Below, in pieces: positions 1 through 7,479 of a stretch of DNA of 33,424 nt. Every line of letters begins with the position of its first letter. The stretch's first letter is position 1. Position numbers and translations under genes: made by a program. The notes beneath the pieces were generated by a model that saw only the letters and a program-made list of their open reading frames with translations, was not told the DNA's origin and did not search any database. Source of the DNA: an uncultured Clostridia bacterium (lineage in GTDB: Bacteria > Bacillota > Clostridia > Oscillospirales > Ruminococcaceae); the NCBI GenBank assembly GCA_947626755.1, contig CANQTP010000027.1:1-33424 (forward strand), written 5' to 3'.

Positions 1-35
1 ACCGTATCCGCCTCGTAACTTGATACTTCGGGCAA
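1..35 (-). CDS. Rpn-family nuclease/transposase-like protein, 5' fragment (runs off window)
   Basis: This is the first 11 codons of a minus-strand gene that continues beyond base 1. It starts at TTG (33-35), with an AAGGAG ribosome binding site at 45-50. The encoded start MPEVSSYEADT is identical to that of the complete gene at 57-1142. The first 50 bases of the window match bases 1107-1156 with a single synonymous difference (GAG versus GAA for Glu8). It is therefore the downstream member of a tandem paralogue pair, beginning only 21 bp after the stop of its neighbour. No function can be read from the fragment itself; the family is inferred from its twin. Confidence 0.75.
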   Translation of the reverse strand, partial: MPEVSSYEADT

Positions 36-56
36 CGGGATCAGCTCCTTAAAATG

Positions 57-1142
57 TTATGAAAGTATGCTTTTGCGAATTTCTTCTACTTCTTTTATAG
101 GAAGGTGAAGTATTGATGATATTTCCTGAACAGTTCTGTTATCATCAAGCATAGTCTTGATGATCTCAACCTCTCTTTCGGCTCTGCCTGTGGCTTTGCC
201 TTCGGCTCTGCCTTTTGCCATGCCTTCCGCTCTGCCCTTAGCCATGCCTTCGGCTCTGCCCTCTGCTCTGCCCTTGGCTAAACCCTTTGCTAAACCTTTA
301 GCTAAGCCGCTTGCTTCGCCGTCTTCGTAGATACCTGCACTGATATTACACATATTGATCATCCTTTCCGAGATCTCTCTGGTCATGGGGATTCCGTACT
401 GTTCCCCTAATATCTTCTTTAAGTCTCTTTTATCGTTCTGCAAAAGCGATATATCCAGCATATGGATAAGATCATTCTCCGACAGACCGTGCTTATCTTC
501 ATTTTTCAGACATACAAGTATAAGCGATATAAGATCATAATTTTCTGCTTCTTTCGCTTCAATGTCTTCGCTTGACCTTTCTCCGTAAAGCATTTCCTTT
601 TTAAGGGAATATACGCGGATACTGTCCTCAAATTCTTTCACCGGGTGGGTACATATCCATATGGAATAGACTTTCTGTATTTTGCCGTAGTCCATATGTT
701 CAAAGACCGTTCCATACTGTCCGGAAATAAGTCTGCTGCAATAGTATATCCCGCGTTTTATAAGGGAATATGCGGCGTCAAACTTATTCTGCGCTTCAAT
801 GTTGATTATCATCTGAACATACCCGCTGCCTTTGGGGACTCTTGCGGTAAAGCGTATGTCATAGAAGCGCGTTCCGTCGTCTATGGAAACGTCCTCACTG
901 TTTCCGGTATGTAATACGGGAGACGGGACATCGGGGTCAACAGTGTTTTCGCTTACCTGCGGTTCGTCCATAAGCGAGATGATCTCGTCTATTTCCAACG
1001 GCATATATTCTTTTGCAACGGCTTTGAGAATGCGTGCCGTTATCTGTTTCAGCGCGAGGAACATCTTGCAGGCTTTGTCCGCTTCTGCGTTGGTTTTTAT
1101 CCTCTCGACCGTATCCGCTTCGTAACTTGATACTTCGGGCAA
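57..1142 (-). CDS. Rpn family recombination-promoting nuclease / PD-(D/E)XK transposase-like protein
   Basis: The 361-residue protein looks like the PDDEXK_2 (Rpn, formerly YhgA-like) family. These are DNA endonucleases of the restriction-like fold that act in RecA-independent recombination in E. coli and are often multicopy. Asp95 in YDIRF and Glu116-Ala-Gln118 in NIEAQNKF match the catalytic D...ExQ pattern. Residues 279-322 are a low-complexity run of A(K/E)G triplets, typical of the family's C-terminal linker. Residues 325-360 form a short helical tail. The start is TTG at 1140-1142, chosen because AAGGAG lies 9 bp upstream and a strong promoter (1169-1197) precedes it. A near-identical 5' end at 1-35 shows a tandem copy downstream. 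Family is fairly sure; activity is inferred. Confidence 0.8.
   Translation of the reverse strand: MPEVSSYEADTVERIKTNAEADKACKMFLALKQITARILKAVAKEYMPLEIDEIISLMDEPQVSENTVDPDVPSPVLHTGNSEDVSIDDGTRFYDIRFTARVPKGSGYVQMIINIEAQNKFDAAYSLIKRGIYYCSRLISGQYGTVFEHMDYGKIQKVYSIWICTHPVKEFEDSIRVYSLKKEMLYGERSSEDIEAKEAENYDLISLILVCLKNEDKHGLSENDLIHMLDISLLQNDKRDLKKILGEQYGIPMTREISERMINMCNISAGIYEDGEASGLAKGLAKGLAKGRAEGRAEGMAKGRAEGMAKGRAEGKATGRAEREVEIIKTMLDDNRTVQEISSILHLPIKEVEEIRKSILS
177..308 (-). repeat. In-frame short tandem repeats coding A(K/E)G units
   Basis: Degenerate 12-15 bp units encode alternating GLAKG, GRAEG and GMAKG blocks inside the Rpn-like gene (residues 279-322). Unit length is a multiple of three, so slippage would change repeat number without breaking the frame. 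Confidence 0.8.
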
Positions 1143-1168
1143 CGGGATCAGCTCCTTCCCTTTACTTT

Positions 1169-1197
1169 ATTATATCACAATATATACGCAAAATCAA
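1169..1197 (-). promoter_or_regulatory. Sigma-A promoter for the Rpn-like gene
   Basis: On the minus strand there is a -35 TTGATT (1192-1197), a 17-bp spacer and a perfect -10 TATAAT (1169-1174), 27 bp ahead of the TTG start. Confidence 0.8.
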
Positions 1198-1245
1198 GGG
1201 TCGGGACGAATTTACGGCAAATGCAAAAATTATGCTTTACGGGTA

Positions 1246-1274
1246 TTGCAAAATAAAAGGAAATGTGATATAAT
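1246..1274 (+). promoter_or_regulatory. Sigma-A promoter for the ABC transporter operon
   Basis: A -35 TTGCAA (1246-1251), a 17-bp spacer and a perfect -10 TATAAT (1269-1274) sit 48 bp before the permease ATG. The promoter is divergent from that of the Rpn-like gene, so the operon begins with the permease. Confidence 0.8.
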
Positions 1275-1321
1275 AACAATGTATTTCCAAAATAAATTAT
1301 TATTTCTACAGAGGTCTTTTT

Positions 1322-2218
1322 ATGGATATACTTATGAACGTCTGCCGTGTAACTCTTGAAGAAGGGCTGATGTACGCTCTTTTGGCTATCGGCGTGTATA
1401 TTACCTACAGCATTCTCGATTTCCCCGATTTGTCCGTGGACGGCACTATGCCTATGGGTGCTATTGTTACCGCTGTTCTTATTATAAACGGCGTTGATCC
1501 GTGGCTTTGCCTGCCAATAATTTTCATTCTTGGAATGATCTGCGGCGCGGTAACGGGACTGCTCCATGTAAAACTGGGTATCCGTCCGCTGCTTTGCGGT
1601 ATCATCATTTATACCGCAATGCTGTCGGTGAATCTCGTCATACTTTTCAAGGGCAACGGCGGAAAGACTGTTGCGTCCTTCTTCCGCAAGCCTACCATAT
1701 TTAACAGCGGCATTGCAAACATTTTCCCCGAAGACTGGCGTATAGTAATTGTGGGACTGATACTTGTCATTGTCTGCAAAATTATAATGGATCTTTACAT
1801 GAAGACCAAGTCGGGACTTCTTCTCCGCGCTACCGGCGACAATGAGAAATACGTTACCATGCTTGCCTGCGATCCCGGTATCAGCAAGATCCTCGGTCTT
1901 GCTATCGGAAACGGCTTTTCCGCGCTCTCAGGCTGTGTTATCGCTCAGCAGAAAGGCTCCGCCGATCAGCAGATGGGCGTTGGAATGGTAGTTCTCGGGC
2001 TTGCTTCGGTAATTATCGGACTCAGCATTTTCAAGAACGTCAAATTCATGAAACCTACTACTATGGTAATTTTAGGAAGCATTCTCTATAAAGCCTGCCT
2101 GTCGGCGGCGCTTGCCATGAATCTTCCCACAGAGTACCTGAAACTGCTCATGGCAGTCCTGTTCACCGCGGCTCTCGTGTTCAGCGAGAAGTTCAGCGGC
2201 AAGAAAAGGAGGTCCTGA
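1322..2218 (+). CDS. ABC transporter permease, TrpY/COG4120-like
   Basis: The 298-residue protein is highly hydrophobic with about eight or nine membrane segments. It resembles the BPD_transp_2 permeases of the COG4120 group, which includes TrpY of the streptococcal tryptophan importer TrpXYZ. The N-terminal stretch GVYITYSILDFPDLSVDG is characteristic: members of this group have a conserved (D/S)FPDL-(S/T)VDG segment after the first helix. The start ATG is supported by GAGGT at 1311-1315. The gene lies 2 bp before its ATPase. The periplasmic-type substrate-binding protein (COG2984) that normally heads such operons is absent, because the promoter lies directly upstream. Substrate cannot be told from sequence; tryptophan, another amino acid or a nucleoside-like compound are all possible. 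Confidence 0.85.
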   Translation: MDILMNVCRVTLEEGLMYALLAIGVYITYSILDFPDLSVDGTMPMGAIVTAVLIINGVDPWLCLPIIFILGMICGAVTGLLHVKLGIRPLLCGIIIYTAMLSVNLVILFKGNGGKTVASFFRKPTIFNSGIANIFPEDWRIVIVGLILVIVCKIIMDLYMKTKSGLLLRATGDNEKYVTMLACDPGISKILGLAIGNGFSALSGCVIAQQKGSADQQMGVGMVVLGLASVIIGLSIFKNVKFMKPTTMVILGSILYKACLSAALAMNLPTEYLKLLMAVLFTAALVFSEKFSGKKRRS

Positions 2219-2220
2219 AA

Positions 2221-2994
2221 ATGCTGGAACTCAATAATATTACCAAAATTTTCAACATCGGCACTGTGGACGAGACAAAACTTTTCGATGATTTTACCTT
2301 TAAAGTCGAAAAGGGAGAATTTGTTGCGGTGATAGGTTCAAACGGCAGCGGAAAGACAACTCTGCTGAACCTTGCCTGCGGAACTATCCGTCCCGAAGGC
2401 GGAAGTATCATTTTCAACGGGAACGACATTACAAAACTTCCCGAATTCAAGCGTGCAAAGTCTATAGGACGTGTTCTGCAGGATCCGCGAATGGGTACCT
2501 GCGGGAATCTTACTATCATCGAAAACATGGCTCTTGCGGACAATAAAAACAAGCCTTTCGGACTTGGCGCGGGAGTCAGCAAGAAACGCCTTGACTACTA
2601 CAGAACCCTTCTTGAAAGCTGCGGAATGGGTCTTGAAAACAGAATGAACATTCCAGTGGGAAACCTCAGCGGCGGTCAGCGTCAGGCAATTGCCCTGATG
2701 ATAGCGTCCATGACGGATATTGATCTGCTTGTCCTTGACGAACACACAGCGGCTCTCGATCCGAAATCTTCCGAAACGCTTATGGAAATTACCGACAAAG
2801 TCGTTAAGGAAAAGAACCTTACAACTTTAATGGTAACTCATAATCTTCGCTTTGCGGTGGAATACGGCACGCGAATGGTCATGATGCACGAGGGGAAATG
2901 CGTTCTTGACATAAAGGGCGAGGAAAAGAAAAACGCCAAGGTGGACGATCTGTTAAAGATATTCAACGAGATAAGCATAGAAGTGGGAAATTAA
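2221..2994 (+). CDS. ABC transporter ATP-binding protein, COG1101-like
   Basis: The 257-residue ATPase is the partner of the upstream permease. All core motifs are visible: Walker A GSNGSGKTT (near residues 39-47), Q-loop VLQDPRMGT, signature LSGGQRQAI, Walker B LLVLDEHTA with catalytic Glu, and H-loop VTHNL. The arrangement fits the COG1101 group that energises COG4120 permeases. A strong AAAGGAGGT (2205-2213) lies inside the end of the permease gene, so translation is likely coupled. The following HD-domain gene begins 2 bp after the stop. Confidence 0.9.
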   Translation: MLELNNITKIFNIGTVDETKLFDDFTFKVEKGEFVAVIGSNGSGKTTLLNLACGTIRPEGGSIIFNGNDITKLPEFKRAKSIGRVLQDPRMGTCGNLTIIENMALADNKNKPFGLGAGVSKKRLDYYRTLLESCGMGLENRMNIPVGNLSGGQRQAIALMIASMTDIDLLVLDEHTAALDPKSSETLMEITDKVVKEKNLTTLMVTHNLRFAVEYGTRMVMMHEGKCVLDIKGEEKKNAKVDDLLKIFNEISIEVGN

Positions 2995-2996
2995 GC

Positions 2997-3581
2997 ATGG
3001 AAAGCAAGTTTTTCGGGATAATTTCAAGAATGAAATATATCCGCAGATGGGGACTTATGCGCAGCGTCATGTCCGAAAACATCAGCGAACACAGTCTTGA
3101 AACGGCTTTTATTGCCCATGTTCTGGCTTTGTATCGGAACGTGCGGTTCGGCGGGAATGTTGATCCCGAGCGTGCGGCGCTTCTTGCAATGTACCACGAT
3201 GTTACGGAGGTAATAACAGGGGATCTGCCGACTCCCGTAAAATATTACAATCCCGACATAAAAGCCGAATACGGCAAGATCGAAGAATTGGCAAAAAACA
3301 AGCTGACGGACTGTATCCCGGAAGATCTGCGGGAATATTATAAGCCGCTTTTCGGGAAAACGGACGAGGAAGCGGAGTTATGGCTCCTTGTAAAGGCGGC
3401 GGATAAGCTTTCCGCGCTGATAAAGTGCATGGAAGAGCGGCTCATGGGAAACAAAGAATTTGTCAACGCCGAAAAAGCCACTCTTGATTCCATACACGCA
3501 ATGGCACTTCCCGAAGCGGAGGAGTTTATAAAAGAATTCCTTGCGTCCTACAGTCTGACTCTTGACGATCAGGTGCTTTAA
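2997..3581 (+). CDS. HD-domain 5'-deoxynucleotidase, YfbR-like
   Basis: The 194-residue protein aligns along its whole length with E. coli YfbR (199 residues), a metal-dependent phosphatase that releases deoxynucleosides from dNMPs. Metal ligands His32 (ENISEHS), His67-Asp68 (AMYHD) and Asp136 (KAADK) are in place. Glu71 and Arg17, which correspond to YfbR substrate residues, and the TGDLPTPVKY signature at 74-83 are also present. It is fourth-base coupled to the ATPase gene (2-bp gap), with only a weak GTGGGA upstream, implying reinitiation. Being in an operon with an importer suggests, but does not prove, that the transported compound relates to nucleotides. Confidence 0.9.
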   Translation: MESKFFGIISRMKYIRRWGLMRSVMSENISEHSLETAFIAHVLALYRNVRFGGNVDPERAALLAMYHDVTEVITGDLPTPVKYYNPDIKAEYGKIEELAKNKLTDCIPEDLREYYKPLFGKTDEEAELWLLVKAADKLSALIKCMEERLMGNKEFVNAEKATLDSIHAMALPEAEEFIKEFLASYSLTLDDQVL

Positions 3582-3597
3582 GAAAGAGGCGGGAGTC

Positions 3598-3804
3598 TTG
3601 GAAGTTTACAACTACTATTATATAAAGCTTGACAGCGGGGAATTTGTCTATAAAACCAGAGCCTGCGTAAAGGACGAGGAACTGGCAAGGAAATTTGCAA
3701 CGAAAATTCAGGCTGACAGATACGCAAAGAAATACCTTGACGGCAGACAGTACGAGATCCTCGGCGGCGGAGGTATCAAAGAGATACTGCCGTATGAATA
3801 TTGA
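3598..3804 (+). CDS. Small uncharacterised protein (68 aa)
   Basis: I do not recognise this protein. It is a 68-residue soluble, charged protein starting MEVYNYYYIKLDSG and ending in a Gly-rich segment (EILGGGGIKE). The TTG start at 3598 is preferred because GAGG (3586-3589) lies 8 bp before it. The in-frame ATG at 3562 would overlap the deoxynucleotidase gene and has no ribosome binding site. It follows that gene by 16 bp on the same strand and ends just before a terminator, so it is the last gene of the ABC/YfbR operon. Confidence 0.6.
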   Translation: MEVYNYYYIKLDSGEFVYKTRACVKDEELARKFATKIQADRYAKKYLDGRQYEILGGGGIKEILPYEY

Positions 3805-3809
3805 AATTT

Positions 3810-3840
3810 ATGGGACGCTCTCTTTTCGGGAGCGTCCCAT
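3810..3840. terminator. Bidirectional terminator hairpin
   Basis: A perfect 11-bp stem (3810-3820 with 3830-3840, core GGGACGCTC/GAGCGTCCC) has a 9-nt loop. It lies between convergent genes ending at 3804 and 3843. The U-tracts are poor on both sides, so efficiency is uncertain. Confidence 0.7.
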
Positions 3841-3842
3841 TA

Positions 3843-4100
3843 TTACAGGCATATCAGAAGGTATATCAGCAGAGTAACAGCCACAGCGGAAACTGCCGCT
3901 GTTCCAAGCTTCAGTGCAAGCGGGATCGGCTGCGGTTTGTCATGCGGAGCGATCCTGCCCATGTATTCTCTTGCTTCTTCCTCAAGGCGGGCAGGGGGAA
4001 TATCCCGCTTGTCTGATTTTACATACAGAACGGCTTTTTCAAAGTATTCGCTGTCGGTGCTTGTTATTTCAACTACTCTCCTGTTTATTCCCTTTATCAT
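3843..4100 (-). CDS. Small C-tail-anchored membrane protein (85 aa), unknown function
   Basis: This 85-residue protein has a charged N-terminal domain (MIKGINRRVVEITSTDSEYF onward), a helical basic/acidic segment (PPARLEEEAREYM) and one C-terminal membrane helix (about residues 62-84) that ends the chain. The start at 4100 is fixed by AAAGGAG seven bases upstream; a longer reading frame to 4205 has no ribosome binding site. I know no characterised homologue. The topology implies a cytoplasmic domain anchored by its C-terminus. It is monocistronic and converges with the ABC operon. Confidence 0.7.
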   Translation of the reverse strand: MIKGINRRVVEITSTDSEYFEKAVLYVKSDKRDIPPARLEEEAREYMGRIAPHDKPQPIPLALKLGTAAVSAVAVTLLIYLLICL

Positions 4101-4483
4101 GGGTATGCTCCTTTCGGCATCTGAACTGCGGATATTTTTGATGTGAAATTGTACAAAACCTGCTTTTTTACGGTATGTCGGACGGGTTTTCAACATTTCT
4201 TCCACATTCTTTTAAACTTCAGTTTCCTTAGTATTATAGCCGTTTTGTGGGTATATTATACCATATGTAATTATGAAAATGTGGAAAACTTTGTGGAATT
4301 CTGCGGTTTTTAAATAACGTGTTGAAAAATCGGTGGAAAAGGTTTAAATATAAAGGGTTTCAGGGGACTTTGGGTAAATTTTGGGTGTGGAAAGTCGATT
4401 TACAAATGGTATTATGCAAATAATAGGTAAAATTATACGGTATCACGGACAAAAATTTGCACAAAACATTTCATGTCTTATCG
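4101..4483. other. AT-rich intergenic region without recognisable gene
   Basis: This gap separates two divergent genes. On the minus strand it holds two TATAAT-like -10 boxes (4233-4238 and 4255-4260) without convincing -35 partners; one of them probably serves the gene at 3843-4100. Several GTGGAAAA-type words occur (about 4280, 4291, 4332 and 4386). I see no RNA gene or conserved structure here. Confidence 0.5.
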
Positions 4484-4512
4484 TTGACTTTTTTCTTATA
4501 AAATGGTATGAT
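4484..4512 (+). promoter_or_regulatory. Sigma-A promoter for the GH3 gene
   Basis: A -35 TTGACT (4484-4489), a 17-bp spacer and a -10 TATGAT (4507-4512) are present. The -10 overlaps an in-frame ATG at 4508, which therefore cannot be the translation start. Confidence 0.85.
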
Positions 4513-4546
4513 AATTAAAATGCTTCTTATGAAAGGGTGCTTCGAT

Positions 4547-7294
4547 ATGGGAAAAATAACGCTTGACTGGGATAAATACCTTGATACTGCGCGGAGAGCC
4601 GCTGCGGAGGGTATCGTGCTTCTTAAAAACGAGGGCGGCGTGCTTCCTCTGGATAAAAACTCCGTTACTGCCGTTTTCGGGCGGATACAAAGCAATTACT
4701 ATAAGAGCGGAACGGGTTCGGGCGGTCTTGTGAATGTCTCCAAGGTCTGGAATATCACGGAGGGACTTGAAGAAGCGGGCGCAAAACTGAATACCCGTCT
4801 TGCGGAAGTTTATGCCGAATGGGAAAAGTCCCACCCCTTCAGCCATGGCATGGGTTGGGGAGAAGAACCATGGTCACAGGAGGAAATGCCGTTAGATGAC
4901 GAATTTGTAAAGGAAATTGCTCAGACTTCCGATACCGCGCTTGTAATTATCGGACGTACCGCAGGCGAGGAACTGGACAGTTCCAACGAGCCGGGTTCGT
5001 ATCTGCTGACTTTCAAGGAAACGGATATGCTTGATAAAGTCCGTAAGCATTTCAAGAAGATGGTGGTCGTTCTCAATGTGGGCGGCATAATCGATATGAA
5101 ATTTGTTGACGAGGTGAAGCCCGATGCCGTTCTGTATGTATGGCAGGGCGGAATGGTGGGCGGTCTTGCCGCTGCCGATGTGCTGCTCGGAAAGGTAAGT
5201 CCAAGCGGAAAACTTGCGGACACCATTGCAAAAAATATCGAGGACTATCCCGCATCCCCATATTTCGGAAATAAGGAGCGGAATTTCTACTCGGAAGATA
5301 TTTATGTGGGCTATCGGTACTTTGAAACATTTGCCAAGGACAAAGTGCTGTACCCCTTCGGTTTCGGAATGTCCTATACGGATTTTAAAATAAAGATAAA
5401 TTACGTTTCACATGATAAGAAAAACGTCCGCATAGGTGCGCTTGTAAAGAATATCGGAAAGACTGCGGGAAAAGAGACCGTACAGATATACTGCGGAGCG
5501 GCGCAGGGAAAGCTGGGCAAAGCGGAGAAAGTTCTCTGCGGCTACGAAAAGACAAAGGAGCTTTCTCCCGATGCGGAACAGCTGCTTTCCTTTGAGATCC
5601 CGTTTTATGCATTTGCATCATATGACGATTCGGGTGTTACGGGTAACCCCCATTGTTACGTTCTCGAAGCGGGAAAATACAGCATTTTTGCGGGAACGGA
5701 CGTCCGTTCAGCAGAATGTATATACAGCTTTGATATTGCGGAGACGATGGTTTGCGAAAAGCTTTCCGAAGCCTACGCGCCCGTTCAGCCATTTGAGAGA
5801 ATGAAGAACAGCGGCGGGGAAATTGTTATGGAAAGCGTTCCCACCGCAAAGACCGATATGGATCAGCGCAGGAAGAAATCTCTTCCCAAAGAGATCAGGC
5901 AGACCGGCGATAAGGGAATAAAACTTGCGGACGTTATTAGCGGCAAGAATTCTATGGACGAGTTTATCGCACAAATTTCCGATGACGGACTTGCCTGCAT
6001 TATCCGCGGCGAGGGTATGGGAAGTCCGAAAGTTACTGCGGGAACTGCTGCTGCTTTCGGAGGAGTTTCCGATGAACTGAAAGAACTGGGGATCCCCTGC
6101 GGCTGCTGTGACGACGGTCCTTCGGGAATGAGACTTGACTGCGGAACGAAAGCTTTCAGCCTGCCTAACGGAACGCTTATTGCCTGCACATTTAATAAGG
6201 AACTTATAACCGAACTTTTCGCACTTACGGGCATAGAAATGGCTGCAAACAAAGTTGACTGCCTGTTGGGTCCGGGAATGAACATTCACCGCTATCCGCT
6301 GAACGGACGTAATTTTGAGTATTTCAGCGAAGATCCGTTCCTGACGGGAACTATGGCGGCGGCAGAACTGAAAGGTATGCATTCCGCAGGAGTTACGGGA
6401 ACCATAAAGCATTTCTGCGGAAACAATCAGGAACTTTGCCGCAGGACTGCGGAGAATGTCATTTCCGAAAGAGCGCTTCGGGAAATTTACCTGAAAGGCT
6501 TTGAAATTGCAGTCAAAGAGGGCGGCGCGACAACTGTTATGACAACTTACGGTCCTGTGAACGGACTCTGGACAGCAGGCAGCTACGATCTGAATACCAC
6601 GATCCTCCGCAGCGAATGGGGCTTTGAAGGCATTGTAATGACCGACTGGTGGTCCACTATGAACGAGCGGGGAAAGCCCGCTTCGCAGAACGATTTCGCA
6701 TCAATGGCAAGAGCACAGAATGACGTCTACATGGTCTGCGCCGACAGTTCAAAGAACACTCACGGCGACAACACTCTTGATTCGCTGAAAAATGGCACGC
6801 TTACCCGCGGCGAACTCCAGAGAAACGCAAAGAACATCTGCAAAATGCTTATGGGAACCCTTGCCATGAAGCGGCTCTTAGGCACTGCCGATGAGATAGA
6901 AATTATCAACCGTCCCGATGACGGGGAAAGCTTTGACGCTTCGGACGTGGAATTCCACAAGCTGGACGGAACTGTCACAATTCCTCTTGAAGGCGTAAAC
7001 ACCGAAAAGGGCGCAAGCTATGTTTTCGGTCTGGACATTGTCCGCACGGGAAAATTCAAGGCTACGATCACTGCCAAGTCCGACAGCGGAGAAGTTGCGC
7101 AGATGCCCGTTACGCTTTTTGCCCTCGGAACGCCGACGGGAGTTTACACCTTCAACGGCACAAACGGGGAATGGGCTTCCATTGACAGAGAAGTAATAAT
7201 GTTCTCGCGGTTCACGGCGTGCAGGCTGTATTTCGGACAAAGCGGACTTACCCTGCGGGATATTAAGTTTGAGATAACGGAAGAATTCAAGTAA
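4547..7294 (+). CDS. Glycoside hydrolase family 3 beta-glucosidase with permuted domains
   Basis: This 915-residue cytoplasmic enzyme (no signal peptide) probably hydrolyses terminal beta-glucosides such as cellodextrins. The domain order is reversed relative to ordinary GH3. The alpha/beta sandwich (GH3_C-like) comes first, about residues 10-260, opening with the EGIVLLKNEGG signature. A fibronectin-like domain follows (about 272-400, with PFGFGMSYT). The TIM-barrel GH3_N domain comes next (about 455-770) and carries Lys621-His622 (TIKHFCG) and the nucleophile Asp700 in VMTDWW. A beta-rich C-terminal domain (about 785-915) resembles a carbohydrate-binding or jelly-roll module. R. albus and Butyrivibrio beta-glucosidases are known with this permutation. 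The start at 4547 follows AAAGGGTG (4532-4539). It is monocistronic, with its own promoter and terminator. Exact substrate is unknown. Confidence 0.88.
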   Translation: MGKITLDWDKYLDTARRAAAEGIVLLKNEGGVLPLDKNSVTAVFGRIQSNYYKSGTGSGGLVNVSKVWNITEGLEEAGAKLNTRLAEVYAEWEKSHPFSHGMGWGEEPWSQEEMPLDDEFVKEIAQTSDTALVIIGRTAGEELDSSNEPGSYLLTFKETDMLDKVRKHFKKMVVVLNVGGIIDMKFVDEVKPDAVLYVWQGGMVGGLAAADVLLGKVSPSGKLADTIAKNIEDYPASPYFGNKERNFYSEDIYVGYRYFETFAKDKVLYPFGFGMSYTDFKIKINYVSHDKKNVRIGALVKNIGKTAGKETVQIYCGAAQGKLGKAEKVLCGYEKTKELSPDAEQLLSFEIPFYAFASYDDSGVTGNPHCYVLEAGKYSIFAGTDVRSAECIYSFDIAETMVCEKLSEAYAPVQPFERMKNSGGEIVMESVPTAKTDMDQRRKKSLPKEIRQTGDKGIKLADVISGKNSMDEFIAQISDDGLACIIRGEGMGSPKVTAGTAAAFGGVSDELKELGIPCGCCDDGPSGMRLDCGTKAFSLPNGTLIACTFNKELITELFALTGIEMAANKVDCLLGPGMNIHRYPLNGRNFEYFSEDPFLTGTMAAAELKGMHSAGVTGTIKHFCGNNQELCRRTAENVISERALREIYLKGFEIAVKEGGATTVMTTYGPVNGLWTAGSYDLNTTILRSEWGFEGIVMTDWWSTMNERGKPASQNDFASMARAQNDVYMVCADSSKNTHGDNTLDSLKNGTLTRGELQRNAKNICKMLMGTLAMKRLLGTADEIEIINRPDDGESFDASDVEFHKLDGTVTIPLEGVNTEKGASYVFGLDIVRTGKFKATITAKSDSGEVAQMPVTLFALGTPTGVYTFNGTNGEWASIDREVIMFSRFTACRLYFGQSGLTLRDIKFEITEEFK

Positions 7295-7301
7295 AAATCA
7301 G

Positions 7302-7330
7302 AGGAGCGCAGTTCGCGCTCCTTATTTTTA
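7302..7330 (+). terminator. Rho-independent terminator after GH3 gene
   Basis: An 8-bp GC-rich stem (AGGAGCGC, 7302-7309, with GCGCTCCT, 7315-7322) with a 5-nt loop is followed by TATTTTTATTT, 8 bp after the stop codon. Confidence 0.9.
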
Positions 7331-7377
7331 TTTGTCATTTTTAACATATTTAAACGCGGTCAATTGTGCATTATTAC

Positions 7378-7408
<31 letters not shown>

Positions 7409-7409
7409 C

Positions 7410-7436
7410 TAAAGTTTTTTAAATTGCTGCCGATAT
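7410..7436 (+). promoter_or_regulatory. Sigma-D (sigma-28, FliA-type) flagellar promoter
   Basis: TAAA (7410-7413, continuing GTTTT), a 15-bp spacer and GCCGATAT (7429-7436) match the Firmicutes sigma-D consensus TAAA-N15-GCCGATAA at 11 of 12 positions. It precedes the flagellin start by about 44 bp. Confidence 0.9.
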
Positions 7437-7479
7437 ATATGATGTAAGGGGAAGAAATACATCATGGAGGTATCATTAA

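Noticed and set aside
177-308. Short regularly spaced repeats that could suggest a CRISPR-like array
   Set aside because: They are 12-15 bp in-frame coding repeats for A(K/E)G units inside the Rpn-like gene, with no spacers.
4270-4400. Several GTGGAAAA/TGTGGAA words resembling DnaA boxes
   Set aside because: None matches TGTGGATAA fully and there is no dnaA, dnaN or AT-unwinding context; chance in AT-rich DNA is enough.
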